Of a stretch of DNA of 64,000 nt, positions 49,422-62,560 are shown one piece after another. Within the stretch, counting starts at the first letter, position 1; every line of letters begins with the position of its first letter. Below the pieces are notes generated by a model. That model made no database searches, was not told the origin of the DNA, and saw only the letters and a program-made list of their open reading frames with translations. A program made the translations under genes and the position numbers. The stretch comes from Saksenaea vasiformis B4078. Its lineage: Eukaryota; Mucoromycota; Mucoromycetes; Mucorales; Saksenaeaceae. Location: the NCBI GenBank assembly GCA_000697055.1, contig JNDT01002040.1, positions 1 through 64,000 on the forward strand, read 5' to 3'.

Positions 49422-52400
49422 ATGGAAACACAGAGTCTGTCCATGTCCGTTTCTCCTTCGCAGACTACCGATTTCATCGTGCAGACTGAGGCGTCTTCGC
49501 ATCGATCGACTTTAGCCGCTGCGGCTAGCATGCTGTCATCGCTGTTGCTGAAAATCGTAGGCTTTGCAACGATCTCTGTACCCGTTTTCTTTTACCGAAT
49601 CTTGACATGGTCCTTCACTTTGCATTTGAACTTTTCGTCTCTATTGGTGATCCTTGCTTTCATAGCTACTGCTGCGTATCTGGTAGTTCGCTACCGTTTT
49701 CTGACAAAGTACTCCCGGTTGAAACCTATCCAGCCTCCCAAAGTTACTTCTTCGTTTGACCTTCACCCTGATCAATCCGAAGACGCGGGATACTCAAAAC
49801 CCGGTTTTAAAAACTATCCGGATGAATTTCTTTCGGCTTTTCTCTCATCTATCAAAATCTTTGGCTACCTTGAGCAGCCCGTTTTTCACGAACTTGCCCG
49901 TCATTTGCAAACCAAGAAGTTACTAGCAGGCGACACCCTGTTTAGAAGTCCTGATCAGGAGCGATCGTTTTACATTGTTGTTGATGGCCACGTGCAAATG
50001 TATGTCAAGCCGGATAACGATGAAGATGAGGAGGAGGATATGCTGGGTGACGAGGATTGGAACGGCGACGATGGGGACGGACGTCCGCACGAAAACTTCA
50101 GAAACTACACCCTCATCAATGAAGTGGGTGCAGGAGGAACCCTTTCGAGCTTGTTTACCATTCTATCAATTTTTCGTGAGAGTTTTCATCGGAGTGAAGA
50201 AAAAGAGATCCTGCGTCAAAAGGCGAAATTGCAACCTTCTCGATCTGCACAAACTTCCTTTGGAACCGAAGTTCCAATTCCGCCTGGAGCTCTCACTGCA
50301 GATATGAGTCGAGAGGCCTCACGCGAAGGTTGGCGTCATGTATTTCCAAACCTCGAAACACAGACAGATGGTACCATCGGTTCACCCCTGTCCATGTCCA
50401 CGGATGATTCGCAAGGACTGCGACGTGCTTCTGGAGGAAGTACTGCCGGCCGTCCAAGAAGAAAGAGCAAATCTGCTTTGCAGTCTGGCGTAATGGGACC
50501 ATTCACAGTACACACACTTGCACTACAGGATGATCTTGATACCGCAAAAGCCGACAGTGCTTCGTCCGACGCTGGCTTCAATGACACGGCTTCGGAGAAA
50601 AAAATCTCAGGCACATCATCCAATTCAGCATCGCGTCTACCTCTTCGCTCGTATATCTTGTCCCAGCGACCTCGTCGTCAGTATCGTTCCGTACATCCTA
50701 ATATCATTGCACGTGCTACTGTCGACACAACGCTGGCTGTCATCCCCGAAGAAGCCTTCCACAAGTTGACGCAAAAATTCCCAAAGGCAGCTGCACACAT
50801 TGTACAAGTGATTGTCACACGATTCCAAAGAGTGACATTGATGACAAGCCATCGGTACCTTGGCCTCACAGATGAACTCTTACGACTGGAGAAACTTGTC
50901 AACGAATCCGTCAGTGTAAGCGGTTTACCCCAAGATTCCTTTGGCGCTGGAGGCATGGATCGCCTTCGACGTAAATTTGCCCGAGACGACGATCCAAATT
51001 CTACAAGTAGTGATGGAAAAAGCCCTGCGGAAGTTAGTCGAAGTGACAGTTCTGGTCTTATCCGTGCAATCGATATCATCGATCATCCTTCGACACCATC
51101 ACTTCATATGGGAAGTCCAAACGTAGGAAACATATCTCAATCTCCTCGATCAAATACCACAATACTCTCCTCGACGCCCTCCAAAAATCATAGACAACGT
51201 AGCTCTGGATCTGGGAGTGGAGAAGAGTACAGTGTAGAAGATGATGAACAGCTTCGCACATCTGTTATGCGCTGCATCGCAAACTCACTCGGCATCAATA
51301 TCGATACCCATGCCGGCGATGTCTCATCACCCTATGTCTTGTCCCCCGCAGCACAACGTAACCAGCACCTAGGTACGCCAGAAACGTTCCGCTCCCGGCA
51401 CTACTATCCCATGGATCTCTTCTCCCATGCGGGTACGGTCGACTCTAGCGCATCTCCTTTACTAGACGCGTTCAACGTTCCTTATGACGACGATGTCGAT
51501 GCCATTTCGATTGTTTCCTCTGTCCAGTCAGGCAGTGATATCTGGAGTGCCGATCATAGTCGCTCAGATAACATCTCCTCGGAGGATGTGCAGATTCTCT
51601 ATTTCCCTAAGGAAGCAGTGCTCGTCAAGGAAGGTGAACATACCAACGGCTTGTACTTTGTCATCGACGGCGTGCTAGAAGCCTCGATGATGCCTGTGGA
51701 TGGTGAGAGACTGTTAAGTGACTCAGCATCCTCGGATAACTTCAAAACGTCTTCGAAGGAGAAATCAAGAAAACGCAAAGACAGCCTAACGACAGCTTTG
51801 GGTTCTAGCAGTGAAAAGGACACCGGGTTTGGCCACAAATCTTCCTCATCTTCGTCGTCACTTTCCTCCTTGGCAGCGGCAGCTGTATCCAATCCGAGTG
51901 CTGGAAAATCAGCCGCATCGCCGTTTACATCCACCATGACCGAGAAACATGGCGAAGTGGTGGCCTCAGCAGCTCCTGCAGGACGATCGCCATCCAACGG
52001 CCAGAACGAAGAAAACGAAAGGAAAATCAAACGTCCGGTGTTTGCGATTAAACCGGGTGGAATGGCTGGCTACTTGGATGCTCTGACAGGCTATCCGAGC
52101 TTTGTCGAGATCCGGGCCAAGACGGACACTTATGTCGGTTTCTTGTCCAAGAAGAAGCTGGATCGTATCATCGACAAGCATCCGACTGTCATGCTCAAAT
52201 TGGCGAAGCAGCTGGTTGGTCTCCTGAGCCCTCTTCGTAAGTGTAGATGACCTTCATGCTACAAGTGAGTTAGCTGACTTGATTTTTAGTGCTTCATATC
52301 GATCTCTCGTTGGAGTGGATGCAGGTGAATGCTGGTCAGATTATCTGTCGCGAAGGTCAACCAAGTGAATCCATCTATATGGTCCTTCATGGTCGTTTGA

Positions 52401-54645
52401 GAACCATTCGAGAGAAAAAGGAAGGAGAAATCGAGATTCTCGGTGAATTCGGTTACGGTGATAGCGTTGGCGAGTTGGAAGTGCTAAGTACAGTATCCCG
52501 CTCTACATGCATTGCTTTGTACTCACCTTTGTTTCCTTAGCTGGTATACCAACACCATCGACGTTGCACGCTATTCGAAATTCTGAACTTGCACGCATGC
52601 CCAAGACATTGTTCAACGCACTTGCCCTTCGACATCCCGAGATTACCCTGCAGATTTCGCGAATGGTTGCGTTCCGCTCGTTGCAACTAATGCAAAAGAA
52701 CACGCCTAGCGCAATGCAAGGAAGCGGCCCGATACCGTCTATTTCATCGTTTTCAAACAGCCATCCCGAGTTGTATGGACGCAACAATGTGAACCTCAAG
52801 ACCATCGGTATTATTCCTGTGAATTCCTCCGTACCCTTGACAGAGTTCGCCGAGAGTCTCAAGAGCGCACTGATTCATTCTGTGGGTGCAACATGCGTTC
52901 TGTTGAACAGCGCCACTGTGACAACGGTGATGGGAAAGCACGCATTTTCGCGTTTGGGTAAGCTCAAGATGGCATCTTGGTTAGCTGAGCAAGAGGAGAG
53001 AGTCCGGATTGTTCTCTATCTTGCTGACAGCGGAGTGACATCGCAATGGACACGAACATGCATTCGGCAGGCTGATTGTATTCTTCTTGTCGGTCTTGGC
53101 GATGGTGATCCGTCTGTCGGTGAATATGAACGTTTCTTGATCAACATGAAGACAACAGCACGTAAGGAACTTGTTTTGTTGCATCGTGAACGTTCTTGCG
53201 CCTCTGGTACAACACAGAACTGGCTCAAGGTAAAGTTTAGTTGTTCTCGAGGAATTTCTTTTTAACAAAAAGTGTGGCGTGTGTAGGATCGACTTTGGAT
53301 TCAAGCACATCATCACATCCATATGCCCATGAAACAGCATGCAACCTTTGCGTCTGAGCGGTTCCGTCCGCCATGGCTGGCTACGCAGGGCCGAAAGGTG
53401 ACTTCTGGTTCGATCAATATGTTGAACAATGTCAAGGACCAACTGGAAAAGTACTACTCTGCTGTTCCGACATTTGGAAGACTTCTGGTTGTCAAGAAGA
53501 AAACGTCGGATACCCTTGGAGGCGTTACTACCTCTCCCCGAAACGACTTTGCCAGGTAACGGTTGATGGTTTGAGATTAAGGGAGAGTAACATATTGGTA
53601 GATTGGCTCGTCGTCTGTGTGGTAAATCTGTGGCGTTGGTTTTGGGAGGTGGCGGCGCGAGAGGCGTGACCCATATCGGCGTTATTCAAGCTCTGGAAGA
53701 AGCTGGAATACCAATCGATATTATCGGTGGCACAAGTATTGGTAGTTTTGTGGGTGGATTGTATGCCCGAAACGGAGACCTTGTTTCGACTATTGCGCGC
53801 AGTAAGATGTTTGCCGGTCGAGTGTCAAGCATCTGGCGACAGATCATGGACTTGACCTATCCGGTGACAGCCTGGTTTACTGGTTAGTAGTAGTAGTAAT
53901 TGTTAGCGTCGCTTATTCTAAAAGCGAAAATCACTCAATTTTTTTTTCTTTTTCCGTTAAAACAGGGCATGAATTCAACCGAGCCATTTGGAAATGTCTC
54001 GGGGACAGTCAGATTGAGGACTTTTGGCTCCCATACTTTGCTGTGACGACCAACATTACGTATTCACGAATGGAGGTGCATACGACCGGGTATGCATGGC
54101 GTTATGTCCGTGCATCCATGTCTCTCTCGGGCTACATGCCACCGATCTGTGACAGCGGCAATATGCTTGTTGACGGTGGCTACATGGACAATCTGCCGGT
54201 ATCCGTTGCCAAGAACATGGGGGCTGATATCATCATCGCGGTAGATGTCGCATCTGATGATGACACGAGCCCGGTCTACTATGGTGACTCGATCAGCGGC
54301 TGGTGGGCGCTTCTGCATAGTTTTAATCCGTTCCGTACATACAATATCCCGAGTATCGCCGATATCCAAAGTCGCTTGACCTATGTGAGTAGTGTTGCCA
54401 AGTTGGAGGAAGCCAAGATGATCGATGGAGCACTTTATGTCAAACTGCCAGTGCAACAATGGGGCACATTAGAGTTCAACAAGTTTAATGATATCATGCA
54501 ATCGGGTTATGAGGTGGGACGAGAGGTCATCGGTCGCTGGCGCAAAGCAGGTTACGCATCTGGACGTCTGACAGATCACAATGGCGAAGAAATTCTGCGA
54601 GGCAAAGAAGTCAAAGGAAAAAGAGGACGACGCAATAGTGTCTAA
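49422..54645 (+). CDS. NTE1: Lysophospholipase NTE1 (patatin-like phospholipase)
   Basis: About 1,640 residues in six exons (about 49422-52232, 52289-52487, 52542-53228, 53287-53557, 53601-53882, 53967-54645). Two membrane segments lie near the N-terminus (about 49540-49690). Cyclic-nucleotide-binding-like domains follow: [20 protein letters not shown] at about 49880, another near 51590-51680, and a third in exon 2 ([20 protein letters not shown]). The patatin domain has the oxyanion loop GGGGARGV, the nucleophile GTSIG with catalytic Ser, and DGGYMDN with catalytic Asp. NTE1 deacylates phosphatidylcholine to glycerophosphocholine at the endoplasmic reticulum. Long Ser-rich linkers separate the domains. 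Splice phases agree, for example at [19 protein letters not shown]. The gene ends 32 bp from the end of the UFL1 homologue on the other strand. Confidence 0.94.
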
Positions 54646-54677
54646 TAATAAGAATGTTTTTTTTTTCCTTTTTACTA

Positions 54678-57343
54678 TTACTTTTCTCTTTTGGTTTTGT
54701 CCAATAAACGTGTAGCCAAGGCATACACTTGGCTTAAAAGTTCCATATCCATAGTATTTCCGGACTTTAAACATGCCATGATCATGTCCCGGGTTCTGCA
54801 TAAGAGTTTGGTCTCTTCATTGTCACCCGCACGACGCTTTGTTTGTTCCAGAATCAGAGGTACATACTTTCCCGAGACGTATAATGGCAAGTCGTACGTC
54901 GCTTGGAAATAAATGATGCTGGTAAGATGCAGGATGGAAGGACCAGATGCCTGCCCCACAGATGTGGTTTCCAGCTGACGTGATAATGACTGAAGTACAT
55001 CATGATTGATTTTTCTGCGGCAAAAGAAAAAAGTGTTGTTTGTTTGGTCATGGGGAAATGTACAATCATAGATGCAACTTTACCTTTTTGTTTCTTCCTT
55101 ATCCAGGAACGTCATTGTTTCCGTCAGATAAGTAATAAATGGATCTGCTTTCTAATGGATAAATCGATGGTATTAATTGTGCTCTGTGTGTCGAGGAGAT
55201 GGCTTTTACCTTGCCTGTTAAAAGAGCCTGGTATAAACTGGTCAATCGTTCGTCACCGTCCACATGGTGTGCCACGGTTGTCATGCGCCGTTTTTCCTCG
55301 ATCCGGGCTGTGTCTTCAATTTCCTGTTGTGTCAAATCAAGGTTGGCGAGCACGGCATCCCGATCATCCGATTTCTGCATCACATCCAGAACAACAAGAT
55401 GATACAGAAGATCCATACAGAGTTGACGCACAATGTATTTTTCCAAGCTTTTGCGCGCCGAGGCATCTACAAACGTCATGTTATGTGGGACAAAGAAGAG
55501 AAAAAGTTTACCTTCAAAAAGTAGCACGCTTTGATAGGTGTAAAATATCTTGCCGCCGGCCATATCGACAATAGCCTGGATGCGTTCCTTCTGCTGTGTC
55601 AACCAAGGATCAAAGGATGGTAAATAGACAGATTTGACAGCCTTCGCAAAAGCTTCTGACATGGGTTTTCGGATGGCAGGTGCAACACAAGCAGCAAACG
55701 CATCGTCTGTGCCTTGTTCCACAAGATAATGATAGATCTGTCAATGGACGTGAGAAAGATCGATCGCTTGGTAACACCAGTCTAAGGAATACCTCGTCGT
55801 CGTTCAGCTCAAAGGGCCCCTCCATACATTTAGCTCGTTTTTTCGTCGGTAGTTCTTTCTGCTGGAGAGCACGACGGTTCAAAAACGGCTGGGAGGATGC
55901 AACGATGGTGTTGAGATAGGCAGCTGTGGTAATAAACTGGGAACCAAGAAGAAGAGGTTTGGCCTTCTTTTTCATTCGCAGTAGTATGGTTTCAGCCAGT
56001 GCCATTGTGTCCGCTATAGTGAACGCAAATGGAACGTGTTTCTATAGATACGATCCATTGTTTAGCCGACGTACGCAAAATAAAATAACATAATTGTCTT
56101 ACGATGATATCTATCCAACTGTTCGTTTCCTGTACATGTATCACCTTTTCTTCCAGTTCCTTTACGAGCGTGTTTGTAGCGGCACATGTTTCTAGAAGCA
56201 GAATATCTGGATAAAGTTTTTGTATCAGGTCTTTGCCGTTGCCAAATGGATAATGTTGTTCTATGGTTTCATACTCTAGGGAGCAAAAAAAAAAGTGATT
56301 CGTTTACCATGCGCGTTTTCAGTCTGTGTTTATTACCAATGTAGTTGCCAGCTTCTATTAACGAAGATATTAATCCAATCTGTCGATCACGGTATGTCTG
56401 TGGTTCAAATATGCAGCGTTCACGCCGACCGCGGAAGGATCCCGAATGAACGGTCTTGGCAATCTGTTCCAAAAGTGCTACATTTTTTTTAGGAGGCTAA
56501 GTTGGTTATGGCTTTTTTTTTTTTAATTACCGTAAAAAAGGGGCTCTTGTAATTCCAATGATCGCTGAAGTTTGAACATTGGAAGGGGTCTAGCGAATAC
56601 GAGATTTTCTATTTTAAGAAAATAGTGACTAAAGATTGGCTATTATTGAACTTACTCGGCTGCCTGATCAAGAGCATCGGTTATCCGTTGGGTAGCACGA
56701 TCCACATAGTCTTGGGTTAAAACGAGGTCGGGGACGGAGGGCAATTTAACGTAATCTTCTCTTGTTGATAACATTGTATCTAGTAACTGTCCTGTCGTCA
56801 GTTCATTTAGAAGGGAGGTAATTTCGGCGTTTTACCTTGAACAAAAACATGTGTGGCAATCCGAGGTGTTGTGCCTCGAAAACAATTGATATCAATCCCG
56901 TCTTTGCCATCTGATCGTTTAATTGATTTGTGATCGATTGAATGTAAGCCCTGGATTAAAGTTCAATATCATTTGCCTTTTCTATAGCATTTCCTAACTC
57001 TGTAAGCACAAGGTCCTCTACTTGAGTCCAGTTATGCCGTGGCAAAAGCGTAGTCAGAGCAGTTTGGGTATTTGACTGATCTATACTAAGTTCCTCGGCA
57101 AGCTGCGCAACCGAGAGTTTTCCTGCATTGAGTTGGTAAACCGTGCATTTTTATGCAAAGCAACAGGCTACCTCTTGTTTGCACATGTGTGGTAATGAAG
57201 TTATGAATGTGGTCGTTAGATAAGAATGTTTCCCCATCCAGTGTTTGCACAATGGGATCAATATATCCCTTTTGTACGCCCTGTTCGACGAATTGCACAA
57301 AGAGCTGCTGCAAAGAAGATGGATTCACGGACATGGTTGGCAT
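54678..57343 (-). CDS. UFL1-like E3 ligase of the UFM1 system
   Basis: Multi-exon protein of roughly 750 residues. The N-terminus, with VQKGYIDPIVQTLDGETFLS, corresponds to the UFL1 segment that includes the HTLDGKEY motif. The next exon (GKLSVAQLAEELSI) fits the winged-helix region. Around 55740-55830 the segment LNDDEV, continued by IYHYLVEQGTDDAFAACVAP, matches the UFL1 segment near [20 protein letters not shown]. The C-terminus, with GPSILHLTSIIYFQATYD, matches ALILHLTSVLLFQFS of animal UFL1. UFL1 attaches UFM1 to ribosomal protein uL24 and other targets at the endoplasmic reticulum, with DDRGK1. Most Dikarya have lost this pathway. All segments are open and no break is seen. The start at 57343 is the first ATG of the conserved frame. 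Identification by motif comparison. Confidence 0.82.
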
Positions 57344-57478
57344 AGCGAGTAGCGTGTTCCCATAACTTTCGGCTTTTTGCGTGACTTTTTAGTGGGTTTC
57401 CCCTGGATCTCACACAAAGATCAAGCAGGAATGTTTGTTGGTGCTTTTTCATCTTATATTTTTTTTCTTATATTTTTC

Positions 57479-58465
57479 ATGTATCGACTTGTACACAACC
57501 CGTTTCTTTTCATCACCAGTATTATAGCCTGTGTAAAAAGATAAAAAAAAAAAGATGAAAAAAAAGGACACGAAAAGTAATGAAAATGGACTAAAAACAG
57601 ACCAATACCTATACCTCTCTTGACCTGTAGTGCGCTTGGATCACTGTTTTAAGCAGTGCTTGTTTACTAAAAGTCCTGAACGGAGCATGGTGGATAGTTG
57701 CATATGAATTTTTACTATTGGCGACGTGCATTTGTATCTTCTGTCTGGGCGTAATCAAATACTATCGGCTTGCGGTAAGAAAACAATGAGAAGAGATGAA
57801 GTTCGGATAACTTATTACTACAGGAAAGATGCTGGCATCGCTTGCTGTTAGCATTCCTCTACTGACTATCCAGGTGGACTATGTGATCCATTATACAAAA
57901 CCAGCTTTTATCAGAGAACCAGCTAATGCATACGCAGTGGGTTACATTATTCTAATTACAATCCAGGTAGACGTGTTGGTTTTGCGTGTCTCTATTTCTT
58001 GACCATATCTGCTTCTTTAGTATTTATGGATTATTGTGATTGGTAGTGAAGCAAACAGCCGTCTGGGCAGCATTGTCCGACCACGAGACGAAGAGGAAGC
58101 CGATCCGATTGCAAGTCATGAAGGGATGACAGAACCGAAATACAATTACGGCACACCATCACACTATCACATACGAGTAAAAGCAAAACATGCATGTAAC
58201 GTACTTGTGCTGTTCCTGTGTGTGTGGACCTTCACTAAAAAAGAAAGCTGGATCAGATCAATCGGGTGATCCAAACGAACTGAGTTTTGAAGAGGGCGAA
58301 AGGCTGGCGGTCGCAGATATGAAAGGAAACTGGTGGGAGGCATGTAAAAGTGACGGAACGGTTGGCCTCATTCCAAGCAATTACGTGAGTCAAAAAAAGG
58401 CTATTTTAATCATGACTATTAACGATTGACAAATCCAGTTTGACGAAGACGGCGCATCCGTATAA
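57479..58465 (+). CDS. SHO1-like osmosensor: four membrane helices plus SH3
   Basis: Six exons. Exon 1 starts at 57479 (MYRLVHNPFLFITSIIAC), the next at TGC|GCTTGG after a tgtag acceptor. Four hydrophobic helices follow in succession, up to YLWIIVIGSE at about 58020-58050. Then comes an acidic linker, and the SH3 domain in the last exons: SGDPNELSFEEGERLAV, NWWEACKSDGTVGLIPSNY, with the final exon FDEDGASV ending at a TAA. Sho1 sits in the plasma membrane, and its SH3 domain recruits the Pbs2 MAPKK in the high-osmolarity pathway. The junction after HIRVKAKHA is inferred from phase (gtaacg donor, gaaag acceptor). Intron phases elsewhere agree. It is transcribed divergently from UFL1 with 135 bp between the two starts. 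Confidence 0.8.
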
Positions 58466-59249
58466 TAATAAACAGAGTATGACGGTAGAATATAAACACA
58501 AGAGAGAGAGAAAGGGAGAGAGGAGACAAGAAGAAGACCTGCTTTCTCTTCCTTCCTTCCTTTTTTTAACACCCGCTGATCCGTGTCTCATTTGTATGTA
58601 TGTCCATAAGATTACAACAGCAATTATTAAGAGGGTGTTAGCAATATAATCCATAATACACGTGCTACAGCTCGTGGTAAAGATAGTGTTGATCATTTGC
58701 AGGAGAAAGTGTGTCCACAGAATCCACAATAACTGTCCCCGTGAAAGTAAAAGTCAGTTCTGCCTTTCGGGAAGGATAGCATGACCTGTAATAGCGTTTA
58801 GGTGCGGTGATCATGTTCTTTGTAATCTGATAGAAATCACCGTATCGAATGTTGATGTATATTCTACTGTGAATGTCTTTCATTGAACAGAATCTCTGGT
58901 ATAGTAACAGGAGGGACGAAACGAATAATGACTGCACAGACTGGATTTGAAATAAACGTTTGCGTCAAATAAATATCACATTACGTCCAAGTTTAATAAA
59001 CTTAGCCCTGGAAAGCGATGCGACTTTGCGGTGAGAAGTGGTTTATTTTGCGTCAATCCAAGGAATAGCTTGCACTCTGGGTAACCTCATTTTTGCATTA
59101 GAGTGCTTCAGTGATGGATTTCTCAGGACCCCCATCGGAAAGCAGTAAAAATGTTTCATGATAAGCACAGATTCCACCCAAATAGTCCGTACTTAAAAGG
59201 AACGCACGAATTCTCTTTTTTTTTTCTTTGGTTCTGTTCTCTTTAAGAT
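58466..59249. other. Intergenic region, no supported gene
   Basis: A minus-strand frame at 58665-58937 encodes 90 residues without a recognised motif; its neighbourhood has many stops. No gene is claimed. Confidence 0.5.
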
Positions 59250-59650
59250 CCCCGGTAAGGATGTCAATCTATATACATACACAATTATTCATGTTTTTTA
59301 TCTATCGTTTAGCCTGTATGGCCTCTGTCCCGAACCATCCTGGCTGTGGTGTAGCCCCTCGTTCACCACCAGGTAAGCAGGTATTGTTGCACACTGCCTT
59401 ATCCAACTTCCACAACAGAACCTCACCAGACGTTGCATCGCTTCAAGCCCTTTGCACGGCGTACCCTCTTATCGCTGGCCCTCGTTGGCAGATTCCTCCC
59501 CATGCTGGCCCCACCGGTTTAGGTGCGGGCTTGGCCCAGGCCTGTAGGCCTGATTACCTTGGGGTAAGTAAAACGACATCAAAGTATCTCCCATTTACTA
59601 GCCGTAAACAATTTTTTTATGCTGCTCCAATAAATTATGCGTCTAACTGA
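59250..59650 (+). repeat. Dispersed repeat or exon relic, copy 2, with open frame
   Basis: Its first about 105 bp resemble 17215-17325, including a GTAAGG donor, a TTTAG acceptor and the encoded CMASVPNHPGC (copy 1: CMSSVPKHLGC). Downstream the frame stays open for about 80 codons with a protein-like composition rich in Pro, Ala and Gly (LIAGPRWQIPPHAGPTGLGA), then a possible donor ggtaag at about 59560. Possibly the last exons of a gene whose first exon lies upstream. Not recognised. Confidence 0.35.
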
Positions 59651-61479
59651 GGACTAAGTTCATGTAAGCACAATATTATTTTGTCGCCCAATTCGTGAAC
59701 TAATGACCGTATATTCAATTTTTTCCGTAGCGCAGACTCGGTTCTTCATGGACGCATCGTTTATTTAGAGTAGCGTAAAAAGTTGTTCAATAAACGGTAA
59801 ACTCCGATGACATGCGTGTCAAGCATGGCATGTCATAAGGAAGGGACAAGGAATCGCTTACTGTTCACCACCTGGAATCCTTCCACCTGAAACCCCTTTC
59901 ATATGCAGTGCTATCAACGTATGGCAAATCGTTTTTTTTCTTTTGTTAGACTAAAATCCTCCGCGGAAACTTTGCATCACTCTCTATATTACTTCCTATG
60001 ATTTTACTTTACTTCTTTGGAGATTTATTAAAGGCTAAGTGGGGAGCCTGTCGCAATGGGGGGAAATAGATGTCTTGGGCAGCCCGCATCTTAAAAAGTG
60101 TAGCATTTGCTGCTGAACTAGACCAAAATAGCTTAGCTTTGGCGAAAATTTTTAATTGTTTTATACGGAAATTTAGGCAGGGATTTGATACAGTAAGGTT
60201 GATAAAAAACGAATAGTATACAAGAAGAATATATGGTAGCAATAGCAGTAGTAATAATAAAAAAGAATATGGGAGGGAGACCCAGTAACCCAAAGTACGG
60301 GAACAACGCAAAGGGGGTTCAGCAAGCCCATGCTGGTGACTCAACCTCGATGAATTCCGGGAACGATACGTATGTCTTTTCAAATAAAGAGGGACTGGTG
60401 CTGGCATCCTGGACAACGGTTTGGTCGACCTTTCCATTTGATGGTTGAATTAGAGCACACACAAGTTTTACTAGGTCCCGGAAAGTGCGCTGCATGATCA
60501 AGAATAAGTTGGAAAGGAAGAAACAACACAGAGAAGCCACAATCTCTTTTTTTTTTAAACTTTTTTTTTCGCTTGTTTTTATATATTCTGGGTCAAGTCT
60601 GCATACAGGATACAGGTAACTGTTTGGGAAATTCTTGAAAGGGTAAACCGAAAGACCCCACTTTTACTTTGTCATGTGAGAGAGAGCAAGAGAACTGCAA
60701 AGCTATTCAGTCACAAACCTTCACATGGAAAGCAGATGTCAAGATGGGCGATGATATGTTATCGCATGTCCGCTGTCTGTTGTAATTCTGTGTTTCTTCT
60801 TGTTACCACGTGGATATCTGTTTCTGTTCTCATTGTATGTGAAAGAGAGCGAGGGCTATCGGAAGCTTCCGATAAGTAAAAAAAAAAAAAAAAAGAAAAA
60901 GAAGGAAAAAAGGAAACGCCATAGAAGGGTTTTCCGAATGATACCATGTTGGAAAGATTCCCGATTCACATGATAACCACTGATCTCAACCAAACGATAG
61001 TGTTCATGATCCTTCACCCCAAAAAAAGGAAATCTGACGGTGGGGCACTTCTTGCCTACATTTTTTGTATTACTTTTCATCTGTCAACTATCCCGAAACC
61101 ACCGAAATGGCCGCGATCATTCACTACTTTTCCGGACAACACAACAACAAGAACAGCCAATCATTCTTCCCAGTGTTACCATTGGTTGCCAAGTTGTACG
61201 CAGATGCAGTAGCACAGCAGCGCATGTCGATCACTAAAAGTTGCCATCTTGGGCTAATAATTCTCCAATGATTTGTACTGTATCAAACAACATCGATACA
61301 CATCCTCATGGGTTGTTGTTGGATGACATGCGAAGATGGCATCGGCGGATTATCAGTACTTATTATCACATGTCCGACGCGTACGCAAATACGGATAAGG
61401 GTTTTTTTTGTAAGGAATTTCAATTTTGTGGAAGTTAGGACAAAAAAGGGAGTAGGCAGTTTTTTTAATCTTTACAGAT
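59651..61479. other. Intergenic region, no supported gene
   Basis: Frames at 60009-60540 (minus) and 60269-60448 (plus) overlap in antisense and have no motif. A frame at 61108-61271 could start a small protein (MAAIIHYFSGQHNN..), but nothing supports it. A-tract at about 60878-60895. Confidence 0.45.

Positions 61480-62560
<1,081 letters not shown>

Noticed and set aside
60009..60540. Overlapping frames on both strands, one with a leucine-rich segment
   Set aside because: The hydrophobic run comes from a CAA/ATA-rich microsatellite-like stretch; no domain, no splice support.
61108..61271. Small frame starting MAAIIHYFSGQHNN
   Set aside because: Only about 54 codons, no homologue recognised, near the Rab11 3' end.
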